A stretch of DNA of 64,000 nucleotides, taken from contig CAVXOL010000023.1 of the NCBI GenBank assembly GCA_963763325.1, positions 620,001 through 684,000 of the forward strand. Direction: 5' to 3'. This DNA is from JBBECJ01 sp963763325 (GTDB lineage: Bacteria; Chloroflexota; Chloroflexia; Thermomicrobiales; CFX8). Below, one piece after another: positions 37,716 to 46,824 of the stretch (position 1 is its first letter; each line of letters opens with the position of its first letter). A model generated the notes under the pieces. That model was not told the DNA's origin, did not search any database, and saw only the letters and a list, made by a program, of their open reading frames with translations. A program made the position numbers and the translations under genes.

Positions 37716-39283
37716 ACGTCCCGATTCGCACAACCCGTCCGTGATCGAACAGATACATGTCCCGTTCGGGATAGTCGGACAACAGGCGACGGTTCGCGGC
37801 AGGGCCGCGGTCTATTGCGAAGATGATGTCGCCATCGAGTCCGGGTGCGGATTCGAGGAAGAACGGCGCGTACTCCGACCACGTCTCGATCTTGACGAAG
37901 ACGATGGCGTTCGTTATTCCGGCAGCATCGACCGTCTCAAGGCCATCGCGATTGATGCCGTACCAGTCCCGGAACTCGTCGAAACGATCCTGGCTGAAGT
38001 TGCGGGCGCTATGTAGCGAAAGCAGCATCACGACCAGCATGACCACGGTCAACGCCGCTGCCTGAGCCGTCGAACGCTGCAAACCGGCACGGCGGATACG
38101 CCCCGCCAGAATCGTCGCGACGAGAATGAGTCCGCGCGACGTCAGCAACGCCAGCGCGCCGACGATCTCGAAATAGTAGCGCGGCCCGTACATCTGTCCG
38201 TCGGTCCAGTAGATGATGTGGACACCGATCAGGCTGACGACCGTCCCGGCCAGGAAGAGGTCCCAGGTATTGGCGTGCCGTTCACGCAGACCAGGCCGCT
38301 GAGCCGGTCGACGCCACCAGACGATGGCTCGGTAGATAGCCATTGCAGCAGCGGCAACTGCCGGGACGACGCTGAGGCGGGCAGGCCAGCCGAACAGATA
38401 CATCGAGAGATCACCGGCGTTCGACTTCATGTTGTCCCACGCCTCGTAGAGCGTGTAATTACGGTCGCGGGAGATGCCCTCGCCGAACCCAATCCGGTCC
38501 CAGTCCCACCAGAGCTCATACCCGGTCTGGAATGGGCTGCCGGTCGTCAGCCAGTTATAGGTCAGCAGCGCGACGACGAACGGCAGCGCTCCACCCGCGA
38601 CGAGTCCGGCCAACCGCAGGTTGCGCCGGTCTCGGGCAATCAGCAACAGCAGCCAGATACCGATCGGCAGCCCGATTCCGGCGGCGGTCAGCGAGCGCGT
38701 CAGCGCGAGCATGCCCAGTGCCGCACCACATCCGAGCGCTGGCCAGGTTGCCCCACGCCGGACGACAGCCTCGAACGCCAACAGCGCCAGCAGCGTCCAG
38801 ACCAGCGCCGCAACGTGCGACATCATCGAGCCGGCCTGAAGCATCAGGAACGGCGAAATCGCCAGCAGGGCAGCCGCTACCAGCCCGGTTGGAGCATCGT
38901 AGAGCCGCCGTCCGGCGAGGAAGACCAGCAGGACTGCCAGCCCACCAAGCAGCGGGTTCACCAGCCACGGCGCGCCCGCCAGTACGCCGACCGCCAGCAC
39001 AAGCGGATAGCCGGGCGGATACTTCCCGAACCACATCTCGTCGCGGACAATCACGAAAGGGATGCGAAAAAACTCCGGTCGAGCCGGTGGTTCGGCGACA
39101 ACGTTCTCCTCCGGCGAGCGTCCGCGCCTGAAAGACGAAGGCAACCTCGTCCTCGACATGCGGCAGCCGGTCGAAGATGTTGATCGAAACCCAGGCAGCG
39201 AGGACGACAGTTCCTGTTGCAAGCAGCAGCGCACCGAGCAACGGCGGGTCGAGCCTGTCGCGAACGGTCTGAATGGCACGCAC
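37714..39283 (-). CDS. ArnT/GT39-like membrane glycosyltransferase family protein, one frame break
   Basis: About 522 residues after removing one base near 39113. The first loop has the acidic motif PHVEDEVAFVFQARTLA, typical of the catalytic loop of dolichyl-phosphate-mannose/ArnT-type transferases, then WFGKYPPGYP and about ten hydrophobic helices, ending in a short soluble C-terminus. Such enzymes move sugars from a polyprenyl carrier to lipids or proteins at the outer face of the membrane; the acceptor is not evident. GTG at 39283 is the only start that includes the first helix. Confidence 0.8.
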
Positions 39284-39386
39284 GAACCGGCCCCACGCTC
39301 TCGCCTGGACAACGAACGCTCCCGAAGAATCGGGAGCGGTACGACAACCGGCACATCATTCACTAATGCTGCACAGAATTGCAACG

Positions 39387-39448
39387 CCCCGACCGTCGTC
39401 ATGAGCAGCGGAGAGGGTCTTCACCGCTGCCCAAAACGACGGTCGGGG
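39387..39448 (-). terminator. terminator of the small Cys/His-protein gene
   Basis: A 13-bp perfect outer stem (CCCCGACCGTCGT with ACGACGGTCGGGG) and an inner 7-bp stem (GCAGCGG with CCGCTGC). It lies 45 bp beyond the stop of the 73-residue protein gene. Confidence 0.65.
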
Positions 39449-39493
39449 AAACTCCGGCTCTCCTCAGACAGGAAGGCGTGCGTTCAATCGCCT

Positions 39494-39715
39494 CTAATCG
39501 GCCTGCATCGCCTCCGGAGCTGGCTCATAGCCCGCGCAGCCGCTGATTGGGGTGACGACCAGGTGGAGCGGGGCGTGCTGTGGGTGGCCGCACTCGTCGG
39601 TGAAATCCTCAGGAGCCTCATGTTTCGTGCGAATCTGGATCAGTTGCGGCTGTTGTGCGTGGTGTTCCCCGAAGTGGACGCAGAGTCCGCATTGTCCGGC
39701 CTGTACGTGCTGCAT
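39494..39715 (-). CDS. small conserved-type Cys/His-rich protein
   Basis: 73 residues, starting MQHVQAGQCGLCVHFGEHH and continuing with DECGHPQHAPLHL and ISGCAGYEPA. Four Cys and several His in CxxC and CxHxxH spacing suggest a metal (zinc) site or redox site; similar unnamed proteins occur in other bacteria as far as I recall. ATG at 39715 follows GGAGG at five bases and a strong terminator follows the stop, so it is a genuine single-gene unit. Function unknown. Confidence 0.7.
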   Translation of the reverse strand: MQHVQAGQCGLCVHFGEHHAQQPQLIQIRTKHEAPEDFTDECGHPQHAPLHLVVTPISGCAGYEPAPEAMQAD

Positions 39716-39842
39716 GGAAACCTCCGTCGCTTTATCCGAATCAATCGCAGCGCACGTTCCAACGTTGCAACGTCGGTGCCACCGTACCGCTGGGAGGCGG
39801 TATCATCAGCGGCATAGGATTGATCGAAAGGGGATCAACAGG

Positions 39843-40847
39843 GTGCGTTTCCAGATTCAGGAGCGGGTTGTCACGATCGGTGGCGGGACCGGCTCATTCA
39901 CGATGTTGTCCGAACTGAAGAACGTCGTCGCACCCGGCAACCTCTGGTCAATCGTGACAATGGCGGATTCCGGAGGGTCATCGCGCAAGCTGATGGACGA
40001 GTTCGGCCGTCCGCTTCCGCTCGGCGATCTGCGCCAGGCGTTGGTCGCTCTCTCGCGACGATCTCGCCTCTGGGGCGATCTCTTCTCCTATCGCTTCCCA
40101 AATGCGTCGAATGGCAATGGGAGTGACGGCCCTGTCGGCGGTCACTCGCTCGGCAACCTGATCCTGCACGCGTTGCAGGACCTCAACGATGGTGACCTGA
40201 TCGGCGCGATCGAGGATGCCGAGGAGCTGCTCAACGCTGCCGGCCGCGTCCTGCCGGTGACGCTCGACCAGGCGACCCTCTGTGCCGAGCTCAAGGATGG
40301 GTCCGTCGTCCGTGGCGAATCGGCCATCGACCAGGCATGGGACCGGACCGTCCTGCCGATCGAACGCGTCTATCTGGACCCGCCAGTCTCAGCCGCCAGT
40401 CGCGCCCGGAAGGCACTCGAACGCGCCGACAAGGTGCTGATCGGCCCCGGCGACCTCTACACGAGCGTCATCCCCTGCCTGCTGGTCGAGGATGTCGCCG
40501 AGGCGATCCGCTCCTGCGACGGTGAGATCGTCTACGTTTGCAACGTCATGACCAAGCATGGCGAGACCGACGGCTACAAAGCGTCCGACTTTGTCCGCGA
40601 GATCCACCGCTACCTCGGCCGGCGCGTCGACACCGTCATGGTCAACACCAACGGCCCGACGCGCTACCCGCAGGAGCTGCTCTCGCGCTACGGCGCCAGC
40701 GGCGCCGAGCCGGTCGAGGCGGACATCGAGACACTCCGAACCCTCGTCCCGCGCGTCATCCCCGGCGAGTTTGCCTCAACCAAGACCCTTATCCGCCACG
40801 ACGCCGAACGCGTCCTGCTGGCACTCTGGCCGGAGCTGGCGCAGTAG
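39843..40847 (+). CDS. YvcK/CofD family protein (gluconeogenesis factor)
   Basis: 334 residues. The N-terminus has VVTIGGGTGSFTMLSELK, then MADSGGSS and PLGDLRQALVALS, and later LIGPGDLYTSVIPCLLV, all hallmarks of YvcK/2-phospho-L-lactate-transferase-like proteins that bind UDP-sugars and adjust cell-wall and carbon metabolism. The classic YvcK neighbours (rapZ, whiA) are not here. GTG at 39843 follows AAAGGGGAT; longer in-frame starts lack support. A heptamer repeat and small hairpin follow the stop. Confidence 0.87.
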   Translation: MRFQIQERVVTIGGGTGSFTMLSELKNVVAPGNLWSIVTMADSGGSSRKLMDEFGRPLPLGDLRQALVALSRRSRLWGDLFSYRFPNASNGNGSDGPVGGHSLGNLILHALQDLNDGDLIGAIEDAEELLNAAGRVLPVTLDQATLCAELKDGSVVRGESAIDQAWDRTVLPIERVYLDPPVSAASRARKALERADKVLIGPGDLYTSVIPCLLVEDVAEAIRSCDGEIVYVCNVMTKHGETDGYKASDFVREIHRYLGRRVDTVMVNTNGPTRYPQELLSRYGASGAEPVEADIETLRTLVPRVIPGEFASTKTLIRHDAERVLLALWPELAQ

Positions 40848-40850
40848 TTT

Positions 40851-40876
40851 CGGGATTCGGGAAACGACATTCGGGG
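40851..40876. repeat. heptamer repeat after yvcK-like gene
   Basis: CGGGATT, CGGGAAA, CGACATT and CGGGG in 7-bp phase, starting three bases beyond the YvcK-like stop codon. Confidence 0.6.
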
Positions 40877-41018
40877 AAGGGAATGCCGTTGCAAGCTCCA
40901 CACCTCGCGTCATGATGGTCTGCGCAGCGGTGCGTTGGGATACGAAGCGGCAACCACCTACGTTTGTTCGAAAGCTCGATCAGACTCACACAGGACCACC
41001 CGTGCCACCTTCGGGGTC

Positions 41019-43383
41019 CTACATACTGAGCCATTCAAGGGCGAGTTCGCGAGTCGCGGCCGGCGTCATGGCGTGCCCCTCCGACCAGGCCTGCTCCCAG
41101 TCAGCCTCGCTGAGCCGCGCCCGCGCCAACGGCACGTAGCGCTCGTGGATACGCTCTGTCGTGGGTGGCGCCGGGACGCCGGCGGTCGCGCGCATCCGAC
41201 TCGCCGCGCCGAGCAGCCGTGCCACCTGGGTCGCGTGGCCCTCGACCGCCGCCAGCCAGCCGCACGTCTCGATCGCCTGCGCGACAAAGCGCAAATCCGG
41301 TGCGTCACCGGAGAGTTGGAGGCAGCGTTGCAGTGCCTGCCGTGCGAATGCCACGTCGCCGCCGGTCAGACCGAGCAGCCCCTGCAACTCCAGAATCTGC
41401 GCGCGATGCCAGTCCAGACCGTCCTGCTCAGCACGTGCCAGCGCTTCGTCAAGCGCAGCGGCTGCCCGCTCTAGCTCGCCGATGTCCAGCAGCACGCCGC
41501 CCAGGTTCGACAGGGCCATCATCAGCTGCGGATCGTGGTGTTGGCGAAACACGGCTTCCGCCGACTCGTACAGCGCGACGGCCTGCGCGGCGTCATCCGC
41601 GAACATGCCGATCCGGCCCAGACAAAACACGCAGCGCGCTTCACTGACCGCATCCCCGAGGTCGAGGTAGATCGCCAGGGCCTCTTCAAGGGTCGCGCGG
41701 GCCGTGGTGTAGTCACCGACCGTCGTCGCGTGGTGACCGATCCAATACAGGGCCCCAGCCCGCAGTTGGTCCGAGACCTCGCCCGCATTCGCCAGCGCCC
41801 GCTTGATCCACTCCTGCCCCTCATGCAGCGCGCCGAGCATGATCCAGATCCACGACATCTCGCGCGCCAGGTGGAGCGCCGTCACCGGGTCGTGGTCGAT
41901 CGCCCACGTGAGCGCCAAACGCACGTTCTCGATCTCGGCCGCGCCGCGCCGCAGCCACGCCTCGGCCTCCCGCGTGTGCCAGGCGCCCTCGGAGCCGTCG
42001 AACAGCGTCGCGAAATACTCCGCGTGGCGCTGCCGGACGGCCTCGCGTGCGTCGTCTTGGGCGAGTCGCGCACGTCCGAACTCACGGATCGTCTCGAGCA
42101 TCGTGAAGCGGGGTGAGCCGTCTACCCAGGCCCGCATCTGAATGAGGTTGTGCTCGGCGAGCGTACCCAAACCATCCAGGACGTCGCGCTCGGCCGTGCT
42201 CAGCTTGATCCGCCGCAATCGCCTCGGCCGCCTCCAGCGACCAGCCGCCCTGAAACAGACTCAGGCGCCTCAGCAAGGCTTGCTCCCACACAGTCAGCAG
42301 GTCGTAGCTCCAGGCGATCGTGTTGTGCAACGTCCGCTGCCGGGCAGGCGCGTCGCGGTGGCCGCTGCCGACCAGCGGCAGGTGCTGCTCCAGCCGCGCG
42401 AGGATCGCCTGCGGTGGCAGCAAGCGTACGCCGGCAGCCGCCAACTCAATCGCCAGCGGCAGCCCGTCCAGCAGCCGGCAGATGCGCCCGACGACCAGCG
42501 CGTCCTCGCCTTGTGCATCGAAGGTTGGCTGGACGGCACGTGCGCGGTCGATGAACAGGCGCACCGCGTCAAGTTCGGCCGCGTCAAGCGCGTCCGGCAC
42601 CGCCTCGCTCGGCGGCACCGGCAGCGGCGGCACTGGGAACTCATGCTCCGCCCGCAACCGCAGCGGCGCTCGCGATGTCGCCAGAATCTGCACATCCGGG
42701 CAGGAGCCCAGCAGATCAGCAATCTCCGGTGCGACGCTGAGGATGTGTTCGAGGTTATCCAGCACCAGCAGCAGACGCTTATCCACCAGCCACTGGCTGA
42801 GCGTTATGCGAAGCGCCTGGTCGGCACGCGACCGCAGCCCGAGCGTCGCGGCCAGCGCCGCCAGCGCCAGCTCTGAGGCACTAACTGGCGCCAGATCGAC
42901 GAAGAACACCCCATCGGGATAGGTGTGCCGCAACCCAGCGGCCACCTGGACGGCGAGGCGGGTCTTGCCGCTGCCCCCAGGGCCGGTCAGCGTCACGAGC
43001 CGGGTCGCATCGTCGCGCAGCAACTGCCCGATGCTTGCCATTTCAGCCACGCGGCCAAAGAAGCGGGTCGGCTGGACCGGCAGATTTGTCGGTGGGGTTG
43101 ACCCGCCAGGCTCAGTGTTGCGGGCGGCCTCAGTCGGCGCCCGGCTGGCCTGCTGGCGCCGCAGGAGTACCCAGCGTCGCCGCTCATCCGACGACAATGC
43201 CAACGCGTCGGCCAGCATATCGAGCGTGTCCGGCCGCGGCGCACGGTTGACGCCGCGTTCAAGGGCGCTGATGGCGTGCGCACTCAGGCCGGCTCGCTCG
43301 GCCAGTTCCTCCTGCGACAGACCAGACGCACGGCGGGCGCGACGCAGGATCTCTGCAAAGTCGGCGGTCCATTCCTCGTCCAT
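41019..43383 (-). CDS. XRE-HTH / STAND ATPase / TPR regulator, one frame break
   Basis: About 787 residues after removing one base near 42219. Residues 7-60 are an XRE helix-turn-helix (SGLSQEELAERAGLSAHAISALERG). A NB-ARC/AAA-like ATPase follows: Walker A GPGGSGKTRLA, Walker B RLLLVLDNLEH, then LATSRAPLRL and GLPLAIELAAA. After the break the frame continues as LRRIKLSTAERDVL and into a winged-helix-like domain and a TPR array (AGALYWIGHHATTVGDY ... ALSNLGGVLLDIGELERAAAAL). This is the AfsR/LuxR-like signal-transducing ATPase layout. It probably senses a ligand through the TPRs and controls transcription. It is divergent from a small exported protein gene. Confidence 0.87.
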
Positions 43384-43436
43384 AGGTCACCCGCTTCCCT
43401 GCCTGACGTGGCTCGGGGACGATGCAGTCACGACCA

Positions 43437-43491
43437 TAGCATCACTAGCATCACTCACATCTTACGCCCATATACGAGCCGTTATGTGAGT
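43437..43491. promoter_or_regulatory. operator-like repeats in the divergent promoter
   Basis: Two direct TAGCATCAC repeats (43437-43454) abut an inverted repeat, ACTCACAT at 43453-43460 and ATGTGAGT at 43484-43491. The 23 bases between the inverted arms contain CATATAC, a possible -10 box. The site lies between the XRE regulator and the small exported protein gene and is the obvious place for autoregulation. Confidence 0.5.
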
Positions 43492-43596
43492 CGTGCCTGG
43501 TGAGGAACCCAGCCCGAGCGCATGCTGGAACTGCAGATCAAGTAAGCGCCAGGCGGCGCACCGAACGACAACCATCACGACAGGAAGGACACTCCG

Positions 43597-44080
43597 ATGC
43601 AGGCCACAACGTCGACTCATCGGTTCGGATTCAATCGGGTGACTGGTTCCGTGGCAGCAGTTGGGATCACTGCAGCATTCGTCGCGGGGATCATCGGCGG
43701 GGCCGTTGGTCAGGCCGCTCTCGATGACACGCAGTCGGCGACCAGCGCCAGTGCGTCTCAGGCCGTTGTTCGACCAAAGGCGTACGACAACCCCGGTCAG
43801 GGCGAGGGGTCCCTGGCAAACACGTCGGCCGACAGCGCACTGATCGAGGCCGCACCAGACCGACGGTATGGGCGAAGGCTGGCTGGCCCACGGTCACCCG
43901 ACATCGACACTACACGTCGATCAGTCAACCTGGCGCCTCAGGGAGATGAACGAGTTGCCGTCCACCCTGGCCCCCGCGCGCGACACTCGCACAGACCAGC
44001 TCTTTCTGGAGATGAACGAGTTGCCAGGCGACGATGCTCAACTGATTGCACCGGAAGTGATCCCAGGCACAAGCTCATAA
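43597..44080 (+). CDS. small exported protein with duplicated EMNELP motif, one frame break
   Basis: About 160 residues after removing one base near 43867. An N-terminal hydrophobic helix (VAAVGITAAFVAGIIGGAVG, residues 19-38) could be a signal anchor. A Ser/Ala-rich stretch follows, and the C-terminal part has two copies of a short motif: TWRLREMNELP and QLFLEMNELPGD. At DNA level these share an identical 18-bp block (43942-43959 and 44008-44025), 66 bp apart. Without the repair the frame runs on in a low-quality reading past the terminator. No function is known. ATG at 43597 follows AGGAAGGA. It is divergent from the XRE-ATPase-TPR regulator. Confidence 0.65.
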
Positions 44081-44100
44081 CTCCCTCACACCCACGTCCC

Positions 44101-44131
44101 GTGGAACGCCCTGCCTACCAGGGCGTTCCAC
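44101..44131 (+). terminator. terminator of the small exported protein gene
   Basis: A perfect 13-bp stem GTGGAACGCCCTG paired with CAGGGCGTTCCAC, 5-base loop. It lies 20 bp after the stop codon of the repaired small protein, supporting that reading frame. Confidence 0.8.
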
Positions 44132-44186
44132 CATGTCTGATTTCCGTTGACATGATGCCGCTGGATTCGAGACCGCATCGAATGAG

Positions 44187-44450
44187 TCAAATGAATGTGT
44201 CGAAGCGTGCCGTGTTTCGATACATCGTACTCAGGGCGACCCCGGCCTGCTGGGCGCGCTCAGCCAGCGAGCGGCCATAGAGCACCACCGGTCGAATCAG
44301 CTCATAAGGTTCCTGGTCAGGCAAGGCCCAGCTGCAGCCAGTCGTCAGTGGGCTCGCGGTGGGGCCGCTTGCAGGATGCCACGCCGGGTCACTCCAAAAT
44401 CGCACGACACAGTTGTCACGAAGCGCGGGGCATACAGACCTCTCTACCAT
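44187..44450 (-). pseudogene. remnant of an IS481-like transposase N-terminus
   Basis: The C-terminal 45 residues (PYELIRPVVLYGRSLAERAQ, then QAGVALSTMYRNTARFD) match the helix-turn-helix start of integrase-type transposases of the IS481/Mu-like group as I recall them. The frame stops right after, with no DDE domain, no terminal inverted repeats and no partner fragment in the window. It is therefore a decayed trace of an insertion. Confidence 0.5.
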
Positions 44451-44486
44451 GCTGCGAACATGTGTAGCCCCTCACGTGCCGAGTTG

Positions 44487-45560
44487 CTATGACGAAGCAA
44501 CCTCGTTCCCTTGCCCCGAATCCCGTTTCCCGAATCCCGACTCAATGCCAGCCAGCGCCTCCCGAACCTCGCGTTCCAGATCGGCGCGTGGGCGGTCCAT
44601 GTACCCGTCGAGGCGACCGAGGACGGAACGCAGGGCGAGCGTGTAGGCAGTGTCGAGCGCGTCAGCAGCAGGGACGTTGATATCTGGCGTAACACCAGTC
44701 CCTTCCCAATTCCCGCCAGTGACCGGGTTGACCGCTCGCGCGAACGGGATCGATATCTCGAAGTGGGCATTGATCTGATACATGTTGACAGGATTCGCAC
44801 CGCCCCCAGTCGTCTCGCCAACCAGTGTTGCCCTGCCGAGCGTCTTGAGGTTGTACGACAGTTCCTCCGCGCCAGAGAAGGTGCGTTCGGCAGTCAACAC
44901 CCAAACCGGTTTGTCGAGGTAGCGGCGGCCTGGGACCCACGGCCAGCTCCAGAACTGCTGGATGCCGTCGTCCTCGCGTGAGTAGAAGCTGTTGAGGTGG
45001 ACCGGCTCCTCCGGCAGCAGGTACGAGCAGATCAGCGCGACATGACGTGGGTCGCCACCACCATTAGCGCGCAGGTCAATGATCAACGCCTCGGTGTCGG
45101 CGATCAGATTGAACGCTGCCATCGCAGTCGCAGCAGCAACCGTGACATCGTGCAGACCGTTCTGCTCGATAAAGCCGACGTTGCCGGCCAGCCGCTCGAC
45201 CTTGCGATAGCCATAGTTGGCCTGCCGGGCAATCTGTCGATACTCCTCGACGCGCTCGGGGTTGTCGAAGATCGACTCCTGCGCGTGGATCGGACGAGGC
45301 TCGGCGCTGTAGCGCACACGCAGGTGGCCGTCGTTACTGATCTCGCGGATATCCTCCGTCAGTAACTCTGACAGCGCTTTCGCGGTCGTGATCTCGTCGT
45401 AGTCACCGGCCTCGACGCGGGCCAGGACATGCGCCTCCATTCGCTCGCCGACTTCGGGGAAGACGTAGCGGGTCCGCAGCCGGCTGACGACGCCGTCGAT
45501 GACTTCCCGCCGCATCATGGGATCGATCTCAAAATCCGGTTCCGCGCGTCCGCTGATCAC
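44487..45560 (-). CDS. S41-family (tail-specific / IRBP-like) peptidase
   Basis: 357 residues. After an N-terminal helical domain (MMRREVIDGVVSRLRTRY) comes the protease core: NVGFIEQNGL, LIIDLRANGGGDPRH, then TAERTFSGAEELSYNL with the catalytic Ser, and VGETTGGGANPV. This is the IRBP-like S41 group without PDZ. No signal peptide is visible, so it may act in the cytosol on peptides. The last 20 residues (including ESGFGKRDSGQG) are encoded by a CCCGAAT heptamer array. GTG at 45560 follows AAAGGGCAG. It lies 11 bp downstream of a small gene. Confidence 0.85.
   Translation of the reverse strand: MISGRAEPDFEIDPMMRREVIDGVVSRLRTRYVFPEVGERMEAHVLARVEAGDYDEITTAKALSELLTEDIREISNDGHLRVRYSAEPRPIHAQESIFDNPERVEEYRQIARQANYGYRKVERLAGNVGFIEQNGLHDVTVAAATAMAAFNLIADTEALIIDLRANGGGDPRHVALICSYLLPEEPVHLNSFYSREDDGIQQFWSWPWVPGRRYLDKPVWVLTAERTFSGAEELSYNLKTLGRATLVGETTGGGANPVNMYQINAHFEISIPFARAVNPVTGGNWEGTGVTPDINVPAADALDTAYTLALRSVLGRLDGYMDRPRADLEREVREALAGIESGFGKRDSGQGNEVASS
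44515..44542. repeat. heptamer repeat inside the S41 peptidase gene end
   Basis: CCCGAAT, CCCGTTT, CCCGAAT and CCCGACT in exact 7-bp phase, located in the last codons of the peptidase gene. Confidence 0.7.
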
Positions 45561-45571
45561 ACTCTGCCCTT

Positions 45572-45838
45572 TCAGTCGTTCATTCCGTACAGCTTGCAGG
45601 AGGCGATGTTACCCTGAGCGATCCAGACTGGCGGGCCGGGATCGTGCTCATCGACGATCAGGTAGAGGACGCCGGTCGGCTCACCCGGCGTGCCGTCGTC
45701 GTTGACGTTCGGCCCGACCCACCAGCCGAGCGAGATCGCCCAGCCGGCGATCTTGCCGCTGCCATTGCGCCGCTCGACCGTTGTCGTCATCCAGAGCCGC
45801 TGGGTGACCGGTACGGCGAAGTCCGCATGATGCTCCAT
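45572..45838 (-). CDS. small protein of unknown function
   Basis: 88 residues starting MEHHADFAVPVTQRLW, with the middle AGWAISLGWWVGPNVNDDG and the end IVDEHDPGPPVWIAQGNIASC. No signal peptide and no recognised domain; the all-beta, Trp/Gly-rich pattern suggests a small barrel. ATG at 45838 follows GGGGAG. It is co-directional with the S41 peptidase (11-bp gap) and divergent from the FRG gene. Confidence 0.65.
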   Translation of the reverse strand: MEHHADFAVPVTQRLWMTTTVERRNGSGKIAGWAISLGWWVGPNVNDDGTPGEPTGVLYLIVDEHDPGPPVWIAQGNIASCKLYGMND

Positions 45839-45902
45839 TGTTCTCCCCTTTGCGCTGATTGTCCGCTGCGGATTATCGTTCAGACGTTGGCAGTCTGCGA
45901 TC

Positions 45903-46805
45903 ATGGTCGGAGGAGACGTGGAAGAGATCACTGTCACGAGCTGGAACGACCTGATCGACTGCCTCTACGAAGATTCCTGGCAGCCGGGGATCGAGCGCTT
46001 TCGCTCGAACTACGCCTTTCGCGGCGTCGCCAACATCGAATGGTCGACCTTCCGAACCAGTCTGATGCGGCTAGGCGGATCCTATCAGCAGATGGAGGGC
46101 CATCTCCTGCGGAATTTCCGCAAGTACGCGCATCTGGAGGCGACCAGCGCCTACCCTGGCGACACAACCTGGCACTGGCTCGCAATGGCACAGCATCACG
46201 GCTTGCCGACCCGGCTGCTCGACTGGTCATATTCTCCGTTCGTCGCGATGCACTTCGCCACGTCAACCCTTGACCAGTTCGATGTCGATGGCCTGATCTG
46301 GTGCGTGAACTATGTTCGAGCGCACGACTTCCTTCCCCAGACGTTGCGGAAGGTACTCTTCGAAGAAGGGGCGAATGTCTTCACAGCCGAGATGCTGGCT
46401 CGCACAGCGAATTCGCTGGCTGACTTCGACGCGTTGGCGTTCGACCTGGCTGACCCGGTACTCAGCTTCGCCACATTCTTCGAGCCGCCGTCGCTCGATG
46501 CCCGCATCGTCAACCAGTACGCGCTCTTCTCGCTGATGTCCAGCTCGAGCGTTTCGCTCGACGATTGGTTGACCGCGCATCCCGAACTGATCCGCAAGAT
46601 CGTCATTCCGGCCGGGGTCAAGTGGGAGGTCCGCGATAAGCTCGACCAGGCCAACGTCACCGAGCGCGTTCTCTTCCCGGGTCTCGACGGCCTCTCAAGC
46701 TGGCTGCGCCGCCAGTACACCCCACGTAACGGCCTCCCGCAGCAGCGCGACGAGGACACCGGCGGCCACACAACCGCCCAGGCCGTTCCAAGGGAACAGG
46801 GATGA
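45903..46805 (+). CDS. FRG-domain protein
   Basis: 300 residues (or 295 from GTG at 45918, which follows GGAGGAG closely). FRG marks are clear: SNYAFRGVANIEWSTFRTSL near residue 40, and WLAMAQHHGLPTRLLDWSYSPFVAMHFA near residue 100. The family is named after the Phe-Arg-Gly motif and is found near phage-defence and mobile genes in many bacteria; its activity is uncertain. No defence partner is seen here. The C-terminal 25 residues look unstructured. It converges on a GNAT gene 20 bp away. Confidence 0.85.
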   Translation: MVGGDVEEITVTSWNDLIDCLYEDSWQPGIERFRSNYAFRGVANIEWSTFRTSLMRLGGSYQQMEGHLLRNFRKYAHLEATSAYPGDTTWHWLAMAQHHGLPTRLLDWSYSPFVAMHFATSTLDQFDVDGLIWCVNYVRAHDFLPQTLRKVLFEEGANVFTAEMLARTANSLADFDALAFDLADPVLSFATFFEPPSLDARIVNQYALFSLMSSSSVSLDDWLTAHPELIRKIVIPAGVKWEVRDKLDQANVTERVLFPGLDGLSSWLRRQYTPRNGLPQQRDEDTGGHTTAQAVPREQG

Positions 46806-46824
46806 ACGTCGATCCGGATCCGGC

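Larger units (their letters stand above)
44081..44486. other. intergenic region with terminator and IS remnant
   Basis: About 406 bp between the small exported protein and the S41 protease gene. It contains the strong terminator at 44101-44131 and the truncated transposase-like fragment at 44187-44450. Nothing else coding was seen. Confidence 0.5.

Noticed and set aside
41161..42876. Plus-strand frames opposite the XRE-ATPase-TPR gene
   Set aside because: Gln/Arg-rich antisense shadows without domains.
44187..44450. An active insertion sequence
   Set aside because: Only the N-terminal helix-turn-helix remains; no catalytic domain or terminal inverted repeats.
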